A DNA stretch of 7,207 nt from an uncultured Lachnospiraceae bacterium. GTDB lineage: Bacteria; Bacillota; Clostridia; Lachnospirales; Lachnospiraceae. Every line of letters begins with the position of its first letter. Position 1 is the stretch's first letter. The stretch spans positions 1 through 7,207 of the forward strand of contig CACZOS010000262.1 of the NCBI GenBank assembly GCA_902782815.1. The letters run 5' to 3'. The position numbers were made by a program, and so were the translations under genes. The notes under the pieces are model-generated. The model saw only the letters and a program-made list of their open reading frames with translations. It searched no databases and had not been told where the DNA came from. Shown piece by piece: positions 1 through 6,382 of the stretch.

Positions 1-974
1 ATCTGATAGGGATGGGTGGTAAAGCTGTTAAACCCGTCCGAGATCAGAGATCCGAGAGAACACTGGGGAACAGGGATGCCCAGACCGACGAAGGAGAGGA
101 AAGCCTCGGTGAAGATCGCCGTCGGAATAGAAAACATAACCTGTGTGATAATGGGGCCGATAATGTTGGGAAGCACTTCCTTAAAGATGATGAAGAAGCT
201 TCCGGCACCCAGGGTCCTTGAGGCCAGGACGAACTCCTGCTCCTTTAATTTCAGCATCTCCGCCCGGGCAATCCGGCTCATGCCCACCCATTCGGTGAGC
301 ATCAGGGCGATGATGATGGTGAGCATACCCGGCTTGAAAACCAGGAGGAGGAGGGTAACGATAACCAGTCTGGGAATGGAGTTGGCTATTTCCAGGATCC
401 TCTGCATGACCATATCCGTCTTCCCCCCGAAATAACCGGAGATCAGACCATAACTCATACCGATGATCATATCGATGACCGCGGCCACCACCGCGATGAT
501 CAGGGACACCCTGGCACCGTGCCAGGTACGGGTCCAGATATCCCGGCCGAAATTGTCGGAACCGAACCAGTAATAAGTATCGTCCAGTCCCTTATCTTTA
601 TAGTTGTTCACCAGGGTAACTCCCTGGACGGTATTCAGTTTTTCCGAACCATCGAAGATCCCCATCTTTTCCAGCCCCTGGACACGGGGAGCCAGACTTT
701 TCTCCGCCAGAATCTGGCCGGAATAGGTATATTTGTTCATATTGGGTCCGATGATCGCCATGATGGTGATCAGAAGGATCATGGTCATGCCGAAAACGGC
801 ACTCCCTTTGCGGAAAAACCGGTAGGATACTTCTTTCCAGAAGCTTTGTGCTTTAAAATTGGTGTCAATTTCCAGATCTCCGGCATTGTCTTTGAGGACA
901 AAATCCGCGTCTGTGGGAACATAGGCTGCCGCTGCTTCAGGAAGGGCAGCAACTTTTTCTTTTTTGAAAAACAT
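1..974 (-). CDS. oppC: Oligopeptide ABC transporter permease OppC, C-terminus cut by window edge
   Basis: This is one of the two membrane subunits of an Opp/Dpp-type peptide importer, which forms the translocation channel with OppB. The ATG at 974 follows a purine-rich site (AAGGAAGGTGG, 984-994) that overlaps the oppB stop; the frame stays open for 324 codons to the left edge. A cytosolic N-terminal tail of about 56 residues precedes the first membrane helix (about 60-77). An extracytoplasmic segment follows, then the family hallmark FGSDNFGRD at 137-145 and WHGARVSL. The EAA loop that docks on the ATPase is visible as EFVLASRTLGAG followed by FKEVLPN. The FTEAFLSFVGLGIP block near the end is typical of OppC. 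From recalled Firmicutes OppC proteins, only some 40-50 C-terminal residues should be missing. The neighbours oppA and oppB support Opp over other family 5 importers, but DppC or a nickel-type paralogue cannot be strictly excluded. Confidence 0.93.
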   Translation of the reverse strand, partial: MFFKKEKVAALPEAAAAYVPTDADFVLKDNAGDLEIDTNFKAQSFWKEVSYRFFRKGSAVFGMTMILLITIMAIIGPNMNKYTYSGQILAEKSLAPRVQGLEKMGIFDGSEKLNTVQGVTLVNNYKDKGLDDTYYWFGSDNFGRDIWTRTWHGARVSLIIAVVAAVIDMIIGMSYGLISGYFGGKTDMVMQRILEIANSIPRLVIVTLLLLVFKPGMLTIIIALMLTEWVGMSRIARAEMLKLKEQEFVLASRTLGAGSFFIIFKEVLPNIIGPIITQVMFSIPTAIFTEAFLSFVGLGIPVPQCSLGSLISDGFNSFTTHPYQ

Positions 975-992
975 AAGCAGATACCACCTTCC

Positions 993-1928
993 TTAAGCAT
1001 CGTCCTTAGCCAGGCGGATCCTCGGATCGATGATACCGTAGAGGATATCCACCACAAGCATAATCACGATATACATTGCCGAGTAGATGAAACTCAGCGA
1101 GATGACCACGTTGTAATCATTGGACTGGATCGCGTTAACCAGAAGCGATCCCACTCCCGGGATGGAGAAGATCTTCTCCACCACCAGTGAACCCGTCATC
1201 AGGTCAACGATCAGAGGCGCCAGAACCGTGATGATGGGAATAAGCGCATTGCGCAGGGCATGGCGGAAGATCAGCGAAGAACCTGATATTCCCTTGCTCT
1301 CTGCCAACAGCATATATTCACTTCCCAGCACTTCCAGCATCTCCGTCCTGGTAAACCTGGCGATGGAAGCCATGGTAAACATGGAAAGCGAAATGCTGGG
1401 CAGTACACTGGAGTTCAGTGCCTGGGACGTATTGTAAAGCATGGGGAACAAATGCCATTTATAGCCGAACTGAAAACTCAGGGCCAGGGCAAATACATAG
1501 GATGGTACGGATACACCGATAACAGAGATGACCGTACACAGGGTATCCAGTATCGTATCATGGCAGAGTGCCGCGATCAGGCCCAGAATCAGGCCCACGA
1601 TGGCGCCGAGGGCCACTGCATATCCTCCGATGGCAATTGACACCGGGAGCCTCACAGCAATCAGCTGGGCGATCGGTGTGTTTTTTGAAATCTTGTAACT
1701 TACACCGAAATCTCCACGCAGCATGTTGGACACATAGCGGAGGAACTGGACCACCACCGGCTGGTCCAGGCCGTATTTGGCATAGAGGATAGCCTTCTGG
1801 TCGGCAGTCAGCTTCTCATCGTTAAAGGGAGAACCCGGCATAAGCTGCATGAGGATAAACAGGACAAGAAGTATGACCAGCAAAGTAAATATTGCGGTGA
1901 TCACACGTTTCGCAACGTATTTTTTCAC
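993..1928 (-). CDS. oppB: Oligopeptide ABC transporter permease OppB
   Basis: First membrane subunit of the peptide importer, 311 residues, matching my recollection of the length of Bacillus OppB. The start is a GTG (1926-1928) with AGAGGAG at 1936-1942, seven bases upstream. It begins with a basic MKKYVAKR tail and a first helix at about 10-29, followed by the conserved LMQLMPGSPF. The typical stretches YGLDQPVVVQFLRY and GDFGVSY come next, then several hydrophobic helices. The EAA loop reads EYMLLAESKGISG with FRHALRNALIPI. The C-terminal hallmark IFSIPGVGSLLVNAI and the ending DILYGIIDPRIRL are diagnostic for the OppB/DppB family. Eighteen bases separate its stop from oppC, so the two are probably cotranscribed and translationally linked. 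The peptide length range cannot be read from a permease. Confidence 0.95.
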   Translation of the reverse strand: MKKYVAKRVITAIFTLLVILLVLFILMQLMPGSPFNDEKLTADQKAILYAKYGLDQPVVVQFLRYVSNMLRGDFGVSYKISKNTPIAQLIAVRLPVSIAIGGYAVALGAIVGLILGLIAALCHDTILDTLCTVISVIGVSVPSYVFALALSFQFGYKWHLFPMLYNTSQALNSSVLPSISLSMFTMASIARFTRTEMLEVLGSEYMLLAESKGISGSSLIFRHALRNALIPIITVLAPLIVDLMTGSLVVEKIFSIPGVGSLLVNAIQSNDYNVVISLSFIYSAMYIVIMLVVDILYGIIDPRIRLAKDDA

Positions 1929-1971
1929 GTTTATTCTCCTCTCAGGGATTCAATACAAAAGGTAAAGATAA

Positions 1972-2000
1972 GGCCGTACAATGCACTTCATTGTACGGCC
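1972..2000 (-). terminator. oppA-oppB intercistronic hairpin, partial-terminator-like
   Basis: Reading the minus strand just after oppA, a perfect 12-bp stem (1989-2000 pairing with 1972-1983, arms beginning GGCCGTACAATG) closes a 5-base loop. It is followed by TTATCTTTACC, a broken rather than continuous T run. Oligopeptide operons commonly carry such a structure between the receptor and the permease genes, where it protects the receptor mRNA 3' end or stops part of the transcription. No promoter is evident between it and oppB, so read-through must occur if oppB is expressed. Confidence 0.75.
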
Positions 2001-2006
2001 CGGAAC

Positions 2007-2027
2007 CAGGGTACTAAAGCGACCCTG
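2007..2027 (-). other. Second small stem-loop after oppA
   Basis: A 6-bp perfect inverted repeat (CAGGGT and ACCCTG on the transcribed sense, arms 2022-2027 and 2007-2012) encloses a 9-base loop. It lies between the oppA stop and the larger hairpin, so the oppA 3' end would carry two stacked stem-loops. A further 13-base palindrome (ATCTGA-a-TCAGAT, 2030-2042) touches the stop codon. Short arms like these can arise by chance; the position is the main support. Confidence 0.4.
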
Positions 2028-2041
2028 TCATCTGATTCAGA

Positions 2042-3718
2042 TTATTCACTTGCCTTTGAAGCATTCTTGTATACACGGTTCAAAGCAACCGGATGGAATT
2101 CGATACCGGTAACCTTGGAGCTGAGCATCTCTGCGTTGCACTGTCCGTAGATCGGGAAGATCACTGCTTCATTCAGTACGATGGCTTCCGCATCGAAAAG
2201 CTGTGCCCAGCGGGCTTCCGGATTCATCGCGGTTTCCCCTGTGGTACATTCTTTGATGATGGCATCGTATTCTTCGTTGCTCCAGAGACCATAGTTGTTG
2301 TCGTTGCCTGTTACCCACATGCCAAGGTAGGTCATGGGATCAGCATAGTCCGGTCCCCAGCGGGTAAGGGCAAGCTGGAAATTGCCGTCCTGCATATCCT
2401 CAACCCTCTGCTTCTTCGGCTCTGTTCTTAAAGTGATGGTCAGGCCGGGAAGAGTGGTCTCCCACTGCTCTTTAAGTACGGTGGAAACCTTCTTGGGGGC
2501 GTCGTCATCATCTACGATCATCTCAAGCTCAAGGCTGTCGATGCCTGCTTCTTTAAGGCCTTTTTCCCAAAGCTCAGCTGCCTTTGCGGCATCAAAGTTA
2601 CATACGTCTTTATGCATCTCCTGATCCTCGGAGAAATCCTTGCCGTCAGGACCTGTACAGAAATCCTTGGGTACGGCACGATAGGAAGCCTGGGATCCGT
2701 CTTTCAATACATCTGCGGTGATGGTCTCACGATCGATGGCCATAGTGAGGGCCATACGGATGTTGAGGTTCTTTAAGGCATCTACCTGATCGATGTTGGG
2801 GCTGACATACCAGAGGTAGCCTGCGCCGATTGCCTGGAATTCATCGCTGCCTGCAACCTGGTCTACCTGGTCACCGTTGATGAGGGTAGTATCAAGGTCG
2901 CCGTTCTGGTAGCTCATAAGAGCCTGCTGGGAATCCTGGATCACCTGATAGCTGATACCGGAAAGTTTTACTCTGTCTGCATCCCAGTAATCATTGTTCT
3001 TGGTAAGATGCAGAGAGTTTCCTGCTACTGTATAGTCATCCACGATAAACGCACCGTTGCTGAGAACGGTATCTGCGCTGGTTCCGTAGCTGTCACCGGC
3101 ATTGGTAAAGAACTCTTCGTTCATCGGGTAGAAGGTCGGGAAGTACATCAGGCTTAAGAAATAGCTGACCGGCACATTGAGTTCAACCTTAAGGGTCTTC
3201 TCATCTACTGCCGTAACACCAAGCTCGCTCTTATCCTTCTTGCCGTTGATGATATCCTCGGCATTCTTAACCTGGCCGATATCACTGAGCATGTAGGAAT
3301 ACTCGGAAGCAAGGTCCGGATCTACCGCTCTCTGCCATGCGAAAACAAAGTCCGCTGCAGTGACGGGTGTTCCGTTGCTCCATTTTGCATCCCTGAGATG
3401 GAAAGTATATTCTTTTCCGTCTTCAGAGATATCATAGGACTCTGCGATAGCCGGAACGGGCTGTCCGTCAGCGTCCATCTGCATCAGACCATCCGTGTAG
3501 TTCGCGATAAACTCAAAGGATGTTCCGTCGGTTGCAACCTGGGGATCCAGAGACTCAACGCCGGTCTCGATCATGACGTTAAGGTCGGTATTTCCCGCTG
3601 CAGGTGCTGCACCGGTTGATTTTTCAGCGCTTCCGCCGCCGTTGCTGCTGCTGCCGCAGCCCGCAAGGCCGGCGATCATAGCCATGGCAAGGATAAGCGC
3701 CAAAACTGACTTTTTCAT
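2042..3718 (-). CDS. oppA: Oligopeptide-binding lipoprotein OppA (SBP family 5)
   Basis: Extracellular receptor that captures peptides and hands them to OppB/OppC; 558 residues. I start at the ATG at 3718 because it begins the signal peptide MKKSVLALILAMAMIAGLAGC and has AAGGAGGAG at 3725-3733, six bases upstream. The in-frame ATG at 3847 would lie inside the promoter and hide the signal. LAGC is a lipobox, making Cys21 the lipidated residue; a flexible Gly/Ser/Ala-rich linker runs to about 44. Family 5 features follow: ESLDPQVATD (55-64), the signature from AESYDIS to KWSNG (92-116) and VTAADFVFAWQR (119-130). Near residues 453-468 is RWGPDYADPMTYL, typical of OppA-like proteins. It is the first gene of the operon, with its own promoter and a downstream hairpin that may favour receptor excess. 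A DppE- or AppA-like role is the main alternative. Confidence 0.94.
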   Translation of the reverse strand: MKKSVLALILAMAMIAGLAGCGSSSNGGGSAEKSTGAAPAAGNTDLNVMIETGVESLDPQVATDGTSFEFIANYTDGLMQMDADGQPVPAIAESYDISEDGKEYTFHLRDAKWSNGTPVTAADFVFAWQRAVDPDLASEYSYMLSDIGQVKNAEDIINGKKDKSELGVTAVDEKTLKVELNVPVSYFLSLMYFPTFYPMNEEFFTNAGDSYGTSADTVLSNGAFIVDDYTVAGNSLHLTKNNDYWDADRVKLSGISYQVIQDSQQALMSYQNGDLDTTLINGDQVDQVAGSDEFQAIGAGYLWYVSPNIDQVDALKNLNIRMALTMAIDRETITADVLKDGSQASYRAVPKDFCTGPDGKDFSEDQEMHKDVCNFDAAKAAELWEKGLKEAGIDSLELEMIVDDDDAPKKVSTVLKEQWETTLPGLTITLRTEPKKQRVEDMQDGNFQLALTRWGPDYADPMTYLGMWVTGNDNNYGLWSNEEYDAIIKECTTGETAMNPEARWAQLFDAEAIVLNEAVIFPIYGQCNAEMLSSKVTGIEFHPVALNRVYKNASKASE

Positions 3719-3749
3719 GTTGTTCTCCTCCTTTTGATACTTTTGGCAG

Positions 3750-3804
3750 TTCTTCCGGAACACAGGTAAAATGCCGGAAGAATACGGGGTGCGTAGGCCG
3801 CACC
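3750..3804 (-). promoter_or_regulatory. oppA 5' leader with two stem-loops
   Basis: With the promoter at 3819-3847, transcription would start near 3812, giving a leader of about 94 bases. It holds a GC-rich hairpin beginning about eight bases from the start (GGTGCG/CGCACC, 3799-3804 with 3788-3793, 5-base loop). A second, perfect 9-bp hairpin follows (TTCTTCCGG/CCGGAAGAA, 3774-3782 with 3750-3758, 15-base loop). The second is followed by AACTGCCAAAAG, not a T run, so it is not an intrinsic terminator. The ribosome site at 3725-3733 is left unpaired. Possible roles are 5'-end mRNA stabilisation or binding of a regulator; I recognise no known riboswitch. Confidence 0.5.
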
Positions 3805-3818
3805 TCAAAAACAAAGGT

Positions 3819-3847
3819 ATTATAACACTTCTATACATTAAATGCAA
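3819..3847 (-). promoter_or_regulatory. Sigma-A-type promoter of the opp operon
   Basis: On the minus strand, TTGCAT (3842-3847) and a perfect TATAAT (3819-3824) are separated by exactly 17 bases. Four of six -35 bases and all -10 bases match the vegetative consensus. The predicted start is near G3812. The -35 box is about 40 bases beyond the stop of the upstream ATPase gene, so the opp operon has its own promoter. Confidence 0.85.
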
Positions 3848-3869
3848 GAACCGATAAATTGCAAAATCG

Positions 3870-3886
3870 AGGGTGAAAATGACCCT
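3870..3886 (-). terminator. Weak hairpin at the end of the amino-acid ABC operon
   Basis: Immediately after the ATPase stop, a 5-bp stem (AGGGT/ACCCT, 3882-3886 with 3870-3874) encloses a 7-base loop and is followed by CGATTTTGC. The stem is short and the T run is only four bases and offset, so it would be an inefficient terminator at best. No better terminator lies before the opp promoter, so some read-through into opp is possible. Confidence 0.35.
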
Positions 3887-4645
3887 TTACAGCACGCTGG
3901 CCAGGAACTGCTGAGCCTTGGGATGCTTCGGGTTGGAGAACATCTCTTCCGGAGTATTTTCTTCCAGAATCTCCCCGTCGCCCATAAAGATTACCCGGTC
4001 CGCCACCTCCCTGGCAAAACCCATCTCATGGGTAACCACCACCATGGTCATTCCCTGCTGGGCCAGATCTTTCATAACATTAAGCACCTCTCCCACCAGC
4101 TCGGGGTCCAGGGCGGATGTGGGCTCGTCAAAAAGCATGATCTTGGGCTCCATGGCCAGGGCTCTTGCGATGGCCACACGCTGCTGCTGTCCGCCGGACA
4201 GACGGTTAGGATATTCATCCGCCTTATCGGAGAGCCCGACTTTTTCCAGAAGATCTGTAGCTCTTCTCTCTGCCTCCTCCTGACTGACCTTGCGGACATG
4301 GAGCGGCGCGATCTCTATATTTTCTCTTGCCGTTTTATGGGGAAAAAGATTAAAGCGCTGGAAAACCATACCCATCTCCAGAAGGGCTGCCTTGTGGGCT
4401 TCCGGATCCATCCTCTCCACGATATGCCCCTTGTGGGCCCGGCAGAAAAGCTGATCCTCGATATAGATGCTTCCTTCTGTAATGGTCTCAAGCGTATTTA
4501 AAGACCGGAGAAAGGTGGATTTCCCGGCACCGGACGGTCCGATGATAACGATCACTTCCCCGGGTTCCACTGTGAGGTTCACATTTTTCAGTACTTCAAG
4601 CTCCCCAAAACTCTTACACAGATTCTCAGTTCGGATAATAGACAT
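3887..4645 (-). CDS. Polar amino-acid ABC transporter ATP-binding protein (HisP/GlnQ type)
   Basis: Cytosolic ATPase that powers the amino-acid importer encoded just upstream; 252 residues, full length. All nucleotide-binding elements are intact: Walker [10 protein letters not shown] (36-44), Q-loop Gln96 in [11 protein letters not shown], signature LSGGQQQR (149-156), Walker B IMLFDE (169-174), D-loop ALDP (178-181) and switch His206 in VVVTHEMGF. The spacing from the Walker A Lys to the Q-loop Gln (55 residues) resembles HisP more than the shorter GlnQ, because of an extra segment at about 66-90. The ending, [18 protein letters not shown], is typical of this subfamily. The ATG at 4645 has AGGAGG five bases upstream, fused to the permease stop codon. 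Substrate cannot be assigned from an ATPase; glutamine, histidine/arginine or cystine importers all use this type. Confidence 0.95.
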   Translation of the reverse strand: MSIIRTENLCKSFGELEVLKNVNLTVEPGEVIVIIGPSGAGKSTFLRSLNTLETITEGSIYIEDQLFCRAHKGHIVERMDPEAHKAALLEMGMVFQRFNLFPHKTARENIEIAPLHVRKVSQEEAERRATDLLEKVGLSDKADEYPNRLSGGQQQRVAIARALAMEPKIMLFDEPTSALDPELVGEVLNVMKDLAQQGMTMVVVTHEMGFAREVADRVIFMGDGEILEENTPEEMFSNPKHPKAQQFLASVL

Positions 4646-4650
4646 GACAA

Positions 4651-4657
4651 CCTCCTA
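4651..4657 (-). promoter_or_regulatory. Stop codon fused to Shine-Dalgarno (TAGGAGG)
   Basis: The permease stop TAG (4655-4657) supplies the first bases of the AGGAGG site (4651-4656) for the ATPase start at 4645, with a 5-base spacer. A ribosome ending the permease therefore sits on the initiation site of the ATPase. This arrangement favours coupled translation of the two cytoplasm-facing partners. Confidence 0.8.
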
Positions 4658-5314
4658 TTCGTAGATAGAGTTCTTCTTCTCCAGATAATTGAAGACGAAG
4701 GTGAAAAATGCCGTGATGATCAGGTAAATGATCATGGCGGGGATATAGACTAAAGCTGTGGCCGAGGAGGATGAGATGGCGCGGGTGGTCTTGGTCAGAT
4801 CCGTAAGACCGATGATGGCAACCAGGGATACATCCTTCAATACCATGATGAACTCATTACCTACCGGCGGGATAAGCCGGCGGACTGTCTGAGGGATGAT
4901 GATCAGCCGCATGGTCTGCCCGTAGGTCATACCCAGGGCTTTGGCCGCCTCAAACTGCCCGTGATCAATGGACTGGATACCCGCCCGGATATTTTCCGCC
5001 AGATAGGCCGCGGAATTCATGACGTAGGCGATCAATGCCGCCACAAATGCACTTTTAATGGTCAGATTTTTATTGAACTGGGGCAGACCGAAATAAATGA
5101 AATAGATCTGCATCAGAAGGGGAGTTCCCCGGAAGAAAAAGATATAGGCGCTGCAGGGAAGGCGGAAGATGGGGTTCTTTGACATCTTCCCCAAGGCCAG
5201 GAATACACTGAAGATCAGACCCAGTCCCACCGAAAGGATGGTCATGGTAATGGTCAGTTTGGCTCCGTTTAAAAGCTGTGGAATCCACGTTATTATCTTC
5301 TCTAAACTAGTCAT
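4655..5314 (-). CDS. Polar amino-acid ABC transporter permease (HisM/GlnP type)
   Basis: Membrane subunit of the amino-acid importer, 219 residues, normal for the His/Glu/Gln/Arg permease family. It probably acts as a homodimer because only one permease gene is present. Visible features are the N-terminal WIPQLLNGAKLTITMTILS, a first helix at about 22-41, and FFFRGTPLLMQ (59-69). The segment AYLAENIRAGIQSID (103-117) leads into the EAA loop EAAKALGMTYGQTMRLIIIPQ (122-142), which docks on the ATPase. PPVGNEFIMVLKDVSLV is typical of the fourth-helix region, and a last helix spans about 189-213. The ATG at 5314 has GGAG six to ten bases upstream, a weaker site than those of its neighbours. A terminator-like hairpin separates it from the receptor gene, so its level may be lower. 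Substrate is unknown. Confidence 0.95.
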   Translation of the reverse strand: MTSLEKIITWIPQLLNGAKLTITMTILSVGLGLIFSVFLALGKMSKNPIFRLPCSAYIFFFRGTPLLMQIYFIYFGLPQFNKNLTIKSAFVAALIAYVMNSAAYLAENIRAGIQSIDHGQFEAAKALGMTYGQTMRLIIIPQTVRRLIPPVGNEFIMVLKDVSLVAIIGLTDLTKTTRAISSSSATALVYIPAMIIYLIITAFFTFVFNYLEKKNSIYE

Positions 5315-5364
5315 AAAAATTTCTCCGTTCTAAGCTATGGATGAAGGACTTGTATGCTGTTCCC

Positions 5365-5405
5365 AAAAAAGTTGCCGGAGCTGCATGTGCAACGTCCGGC
5401 AACTT
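5365..5405 (-). terminator. Intrinsic terminator (attenuating) after the amino-acid receptor gene
   Basis: On the minus strand a perfect 11-bp stem (AAGTTGCCGGA and TCCGGCAACTT, 5395-5405 with 5369-5379) encloses a 15-base loop and runs straight into a T tract ending TTTTTTGGG. The loop itself holds a TGCA-CA-TGCA repeat. This is the most convincing intrinsic terminator in the window, yet it lies inside an operon, between receptor and permease. A weaker upstream stem with one G:U pair (5422-5428 with 5438-5444) lies just before it. No promoter is evident between it and the permease start, so partial termination is the likely role. Confidence 0.88.
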
Positions 5406-5471
5406 CGCAACATTTCTAATCAATCAGGTCAAATCTGCCCGATTTCTTTTCAAAGCAACGGGTGACAAGGA

Positions 5472-6269
5472 TTATTTGATCGGATCATCACTTCCGAAAT
5501 ATTTTGTGGAGATCTCGGCAAGTTTTCCGTTGTCTCTGAGGTTCTTAAGGGAAGCCTCGAGCCTATCCTTCAGTGTGTCATTACCCTTCTTCATGCACAT
5601 AACGATGGGTTCTTTTGTGGGGGACTGCCATACGGTCTTGTAATCGGAAGCGGCATCGCCCAGATAGTATGCAGCCACAACAGAGTCTGTACATACGGAA
5701 TCCACACGGCCGGCTTTCAGCTCATCAAATGCGTTGATGACTTTCTCATACTGGCGAAGATCAGCGCCGAGCCCTTCCTTGTTATAGTCCTGAATGATGT
5801 AGTCCGCTGTTGTCTCCATCTGTACGGCGATGGATTTTCCCTTGGTCTCCTCGATACTGGAAATGTCGGAATCCTTCGGAACAACCAGAACAGGAGCATT
5901 GGCGATATAGGTTTCGGAAAGCAGATAGTTCTCATCCCTGTCCGGAGTAAAACTTACACAGGACAGGATCACATCATATTTGTCCGTGTCAACGCCGGCA
6001 AAGATGCCATCCCATGCGGTATCCACCAGTTCCAGCTTCAGTCCCATGTCATCTGCCAGAGCCTGTGCAAGTTCCATATCGAAACCGATAGGTGTGCTGC
6101 CGTCCTCATCGAAGTACTCCATCGGCGGATAGCCGATCTCGGTACCAACCATAAGGGTTCCTTCTTTAAGTAAACCACCTTCTGCATCAGCCTTGCCGGA
6201 TGAACCGCAACCGGCGAGCATGCAGGCTGCCATAATACCGGCAAGCATAACTGCCCATAATCTCTTCAT
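5472..6269 (-). CDS. Amino-acid-binding lipoprotein (SBP family 3)
   Basis: Extracellular receptor of the amino-acid importer, 265 residues. I chose the ATG at 6269 since GGAGGAGAG (6274-6282) sits just upstream; the alternative ATG at 6284 overlaps that site. The signal peptide MKRLWAVMLAGIMAACMLAGC ends in an LAGC lipobox with Cys21 lipidated. Domain features are GTLMVGTEIGYPPMEY (37-52) and the family signature GFDMELAQALADDMG (62-76). SFTPDRDE (106-113) holds Arg111, expected to bind the ligand carboxylate, and TDSVVAAYY holds Asp195, expected to bind the amino group. The usual Gly before the Ser/Thr of the first motif is Cys104, and the usual Gly of the VQxGTT loop is Glu152. The conserved pair argues for an alpha-amino acid, but the substrate cannot be named; cystine or glutamine-like ligands are possible. 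Confidence 0.94.
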   Translation of the reverse strand: MKRLWAVMLAGIMAACMLAGCGSSGKADAEGGLLKEGTLMVGTEIGYPPMEYFDEDGSTPIGFDMELAQALADDMGLKLELVDTAWDGIFAGVDTDKYDVILSCVSFTPDRDENYLLSETYIANAPVLVVPKDSDISSIEETKGKSIAVQMETTADYIIQDYNKEGLGADLRQYEKVINAFDELKAGRVDSVCTDSVVAAYYLGDAASDYKTVWQSPTKEPIVMCMKKGNDTLKDRLEASLKNLRDNGKLAEISTKYFGSDDPIK

Positions 6270-6324
6270 AAGTCTCTCCTCCATACTTCTTGATACAACA
6301 CTTTAAAGTTCCAGTTATTGTTAC

Positions 6325-6343
6325 GTACTAGAGTACCACTCTA
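6325..6343. promoter_or_regulatory. Overlapping dyads at the amino-acid operon promoter, candidate operator
   Basis: Two perfect dyads overlap: TAGAGT-acc-ACTCTA (6329-6343) and GTACT-ag-AGTAC (6325-6336). They cover the -10 hexamer and extend about seven bases towards the -35 box. A repressor bound here would block RNA polymerase. The same GTACT/AGTAC bases could instead fold at the 5' end of a read-through transcript. I do not recognise the motif as a known regulator's site, and it does not match the CodY box. Confidence 0.45.
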
Positions 6344-6359
6344 TATGCAGATTTGTCAA
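6330..6359 (-). promoter_or_regulatory. Probable promoter of the amino-acid ABC operon
   Basis: A perfect TTGACA (6354-6359) is followed after 18 bases by TACTCT (6330-6335). That hexamer matches only the first, second and last -10 consensus bases, but is preceded by TGG, an extended -10 element. The start would be near 6323, with a leader of about 54 bases that includes the palindrome ACTTTAAAGT (6300-6309). The -35 box begins 23 bases beyond the CHR stop, with no terminator between. The weak -10 suits a regulated promoter. TATAGA slightly upstream is an alternative -10 but has no good -35. Confidence 0.55.
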
Positions 6360-6382
6360 TAAATATTCAGTACTTTATTCCT

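Noticed and set aside
12..435. Plus-strand open frames near the left edge
   Set aside because: They lie opposite the C-terminal half of OppC, whose EAA loop and family motifs are unambiguous.
519..1190. Plus-strand open frame of 223 codons across the oppC/oppB junction
   Set aside because: It is antisense to two clear permease genes. Its translation is rich in His/Asp/Gly with no recognisable domain and it has no good ribosome site.
3719..3812. T-box or amino-acid riboswitch in the oppA leader
   Set aside because: The leader is too short for a T-box, shows no T-box sequence, and has no terminator/antiterminator pair.
3719..3847. 43-codon N-terminal extension of oppA from the ATG at 3847
   Set aside because: It would start within the -35 box, hide the lipoprotein signal and ignore the strong ribosome site before the ATG at 3718.
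3842..4501. Plus-strand open frame of 219 codons opposite the ATPase gene
   Set aside because: The minus-strand frame encodes a complete ABC ATPase with every motif; the plus frame is a mirror of it and begins inside the minus-strand opp promoter.
5341..5643. Plus-strand open frame of 100 codons overlapping the terminator
   Set aside because: It crosses the terminator hairpin and the 3' end of the receptor gene in antisense, and its translation shows no recognisable protein.
6270..6284. Five-codon extension of the amino-acid receptor from the ATG at 6284
   Set aside because: That ATG overlaps the GGAGGAGAG ribosome site serving the ATG at 6269, and has no comparable site of its own.
6280..6382. 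Possible CodY box near the amino-acid importer promoter
   Set aside because: The AT-rich stretch around TTGACA shares too few bases with the AATTTTCNGAAAATT consensus to support a call; the oppA upstream region also gave no good match.
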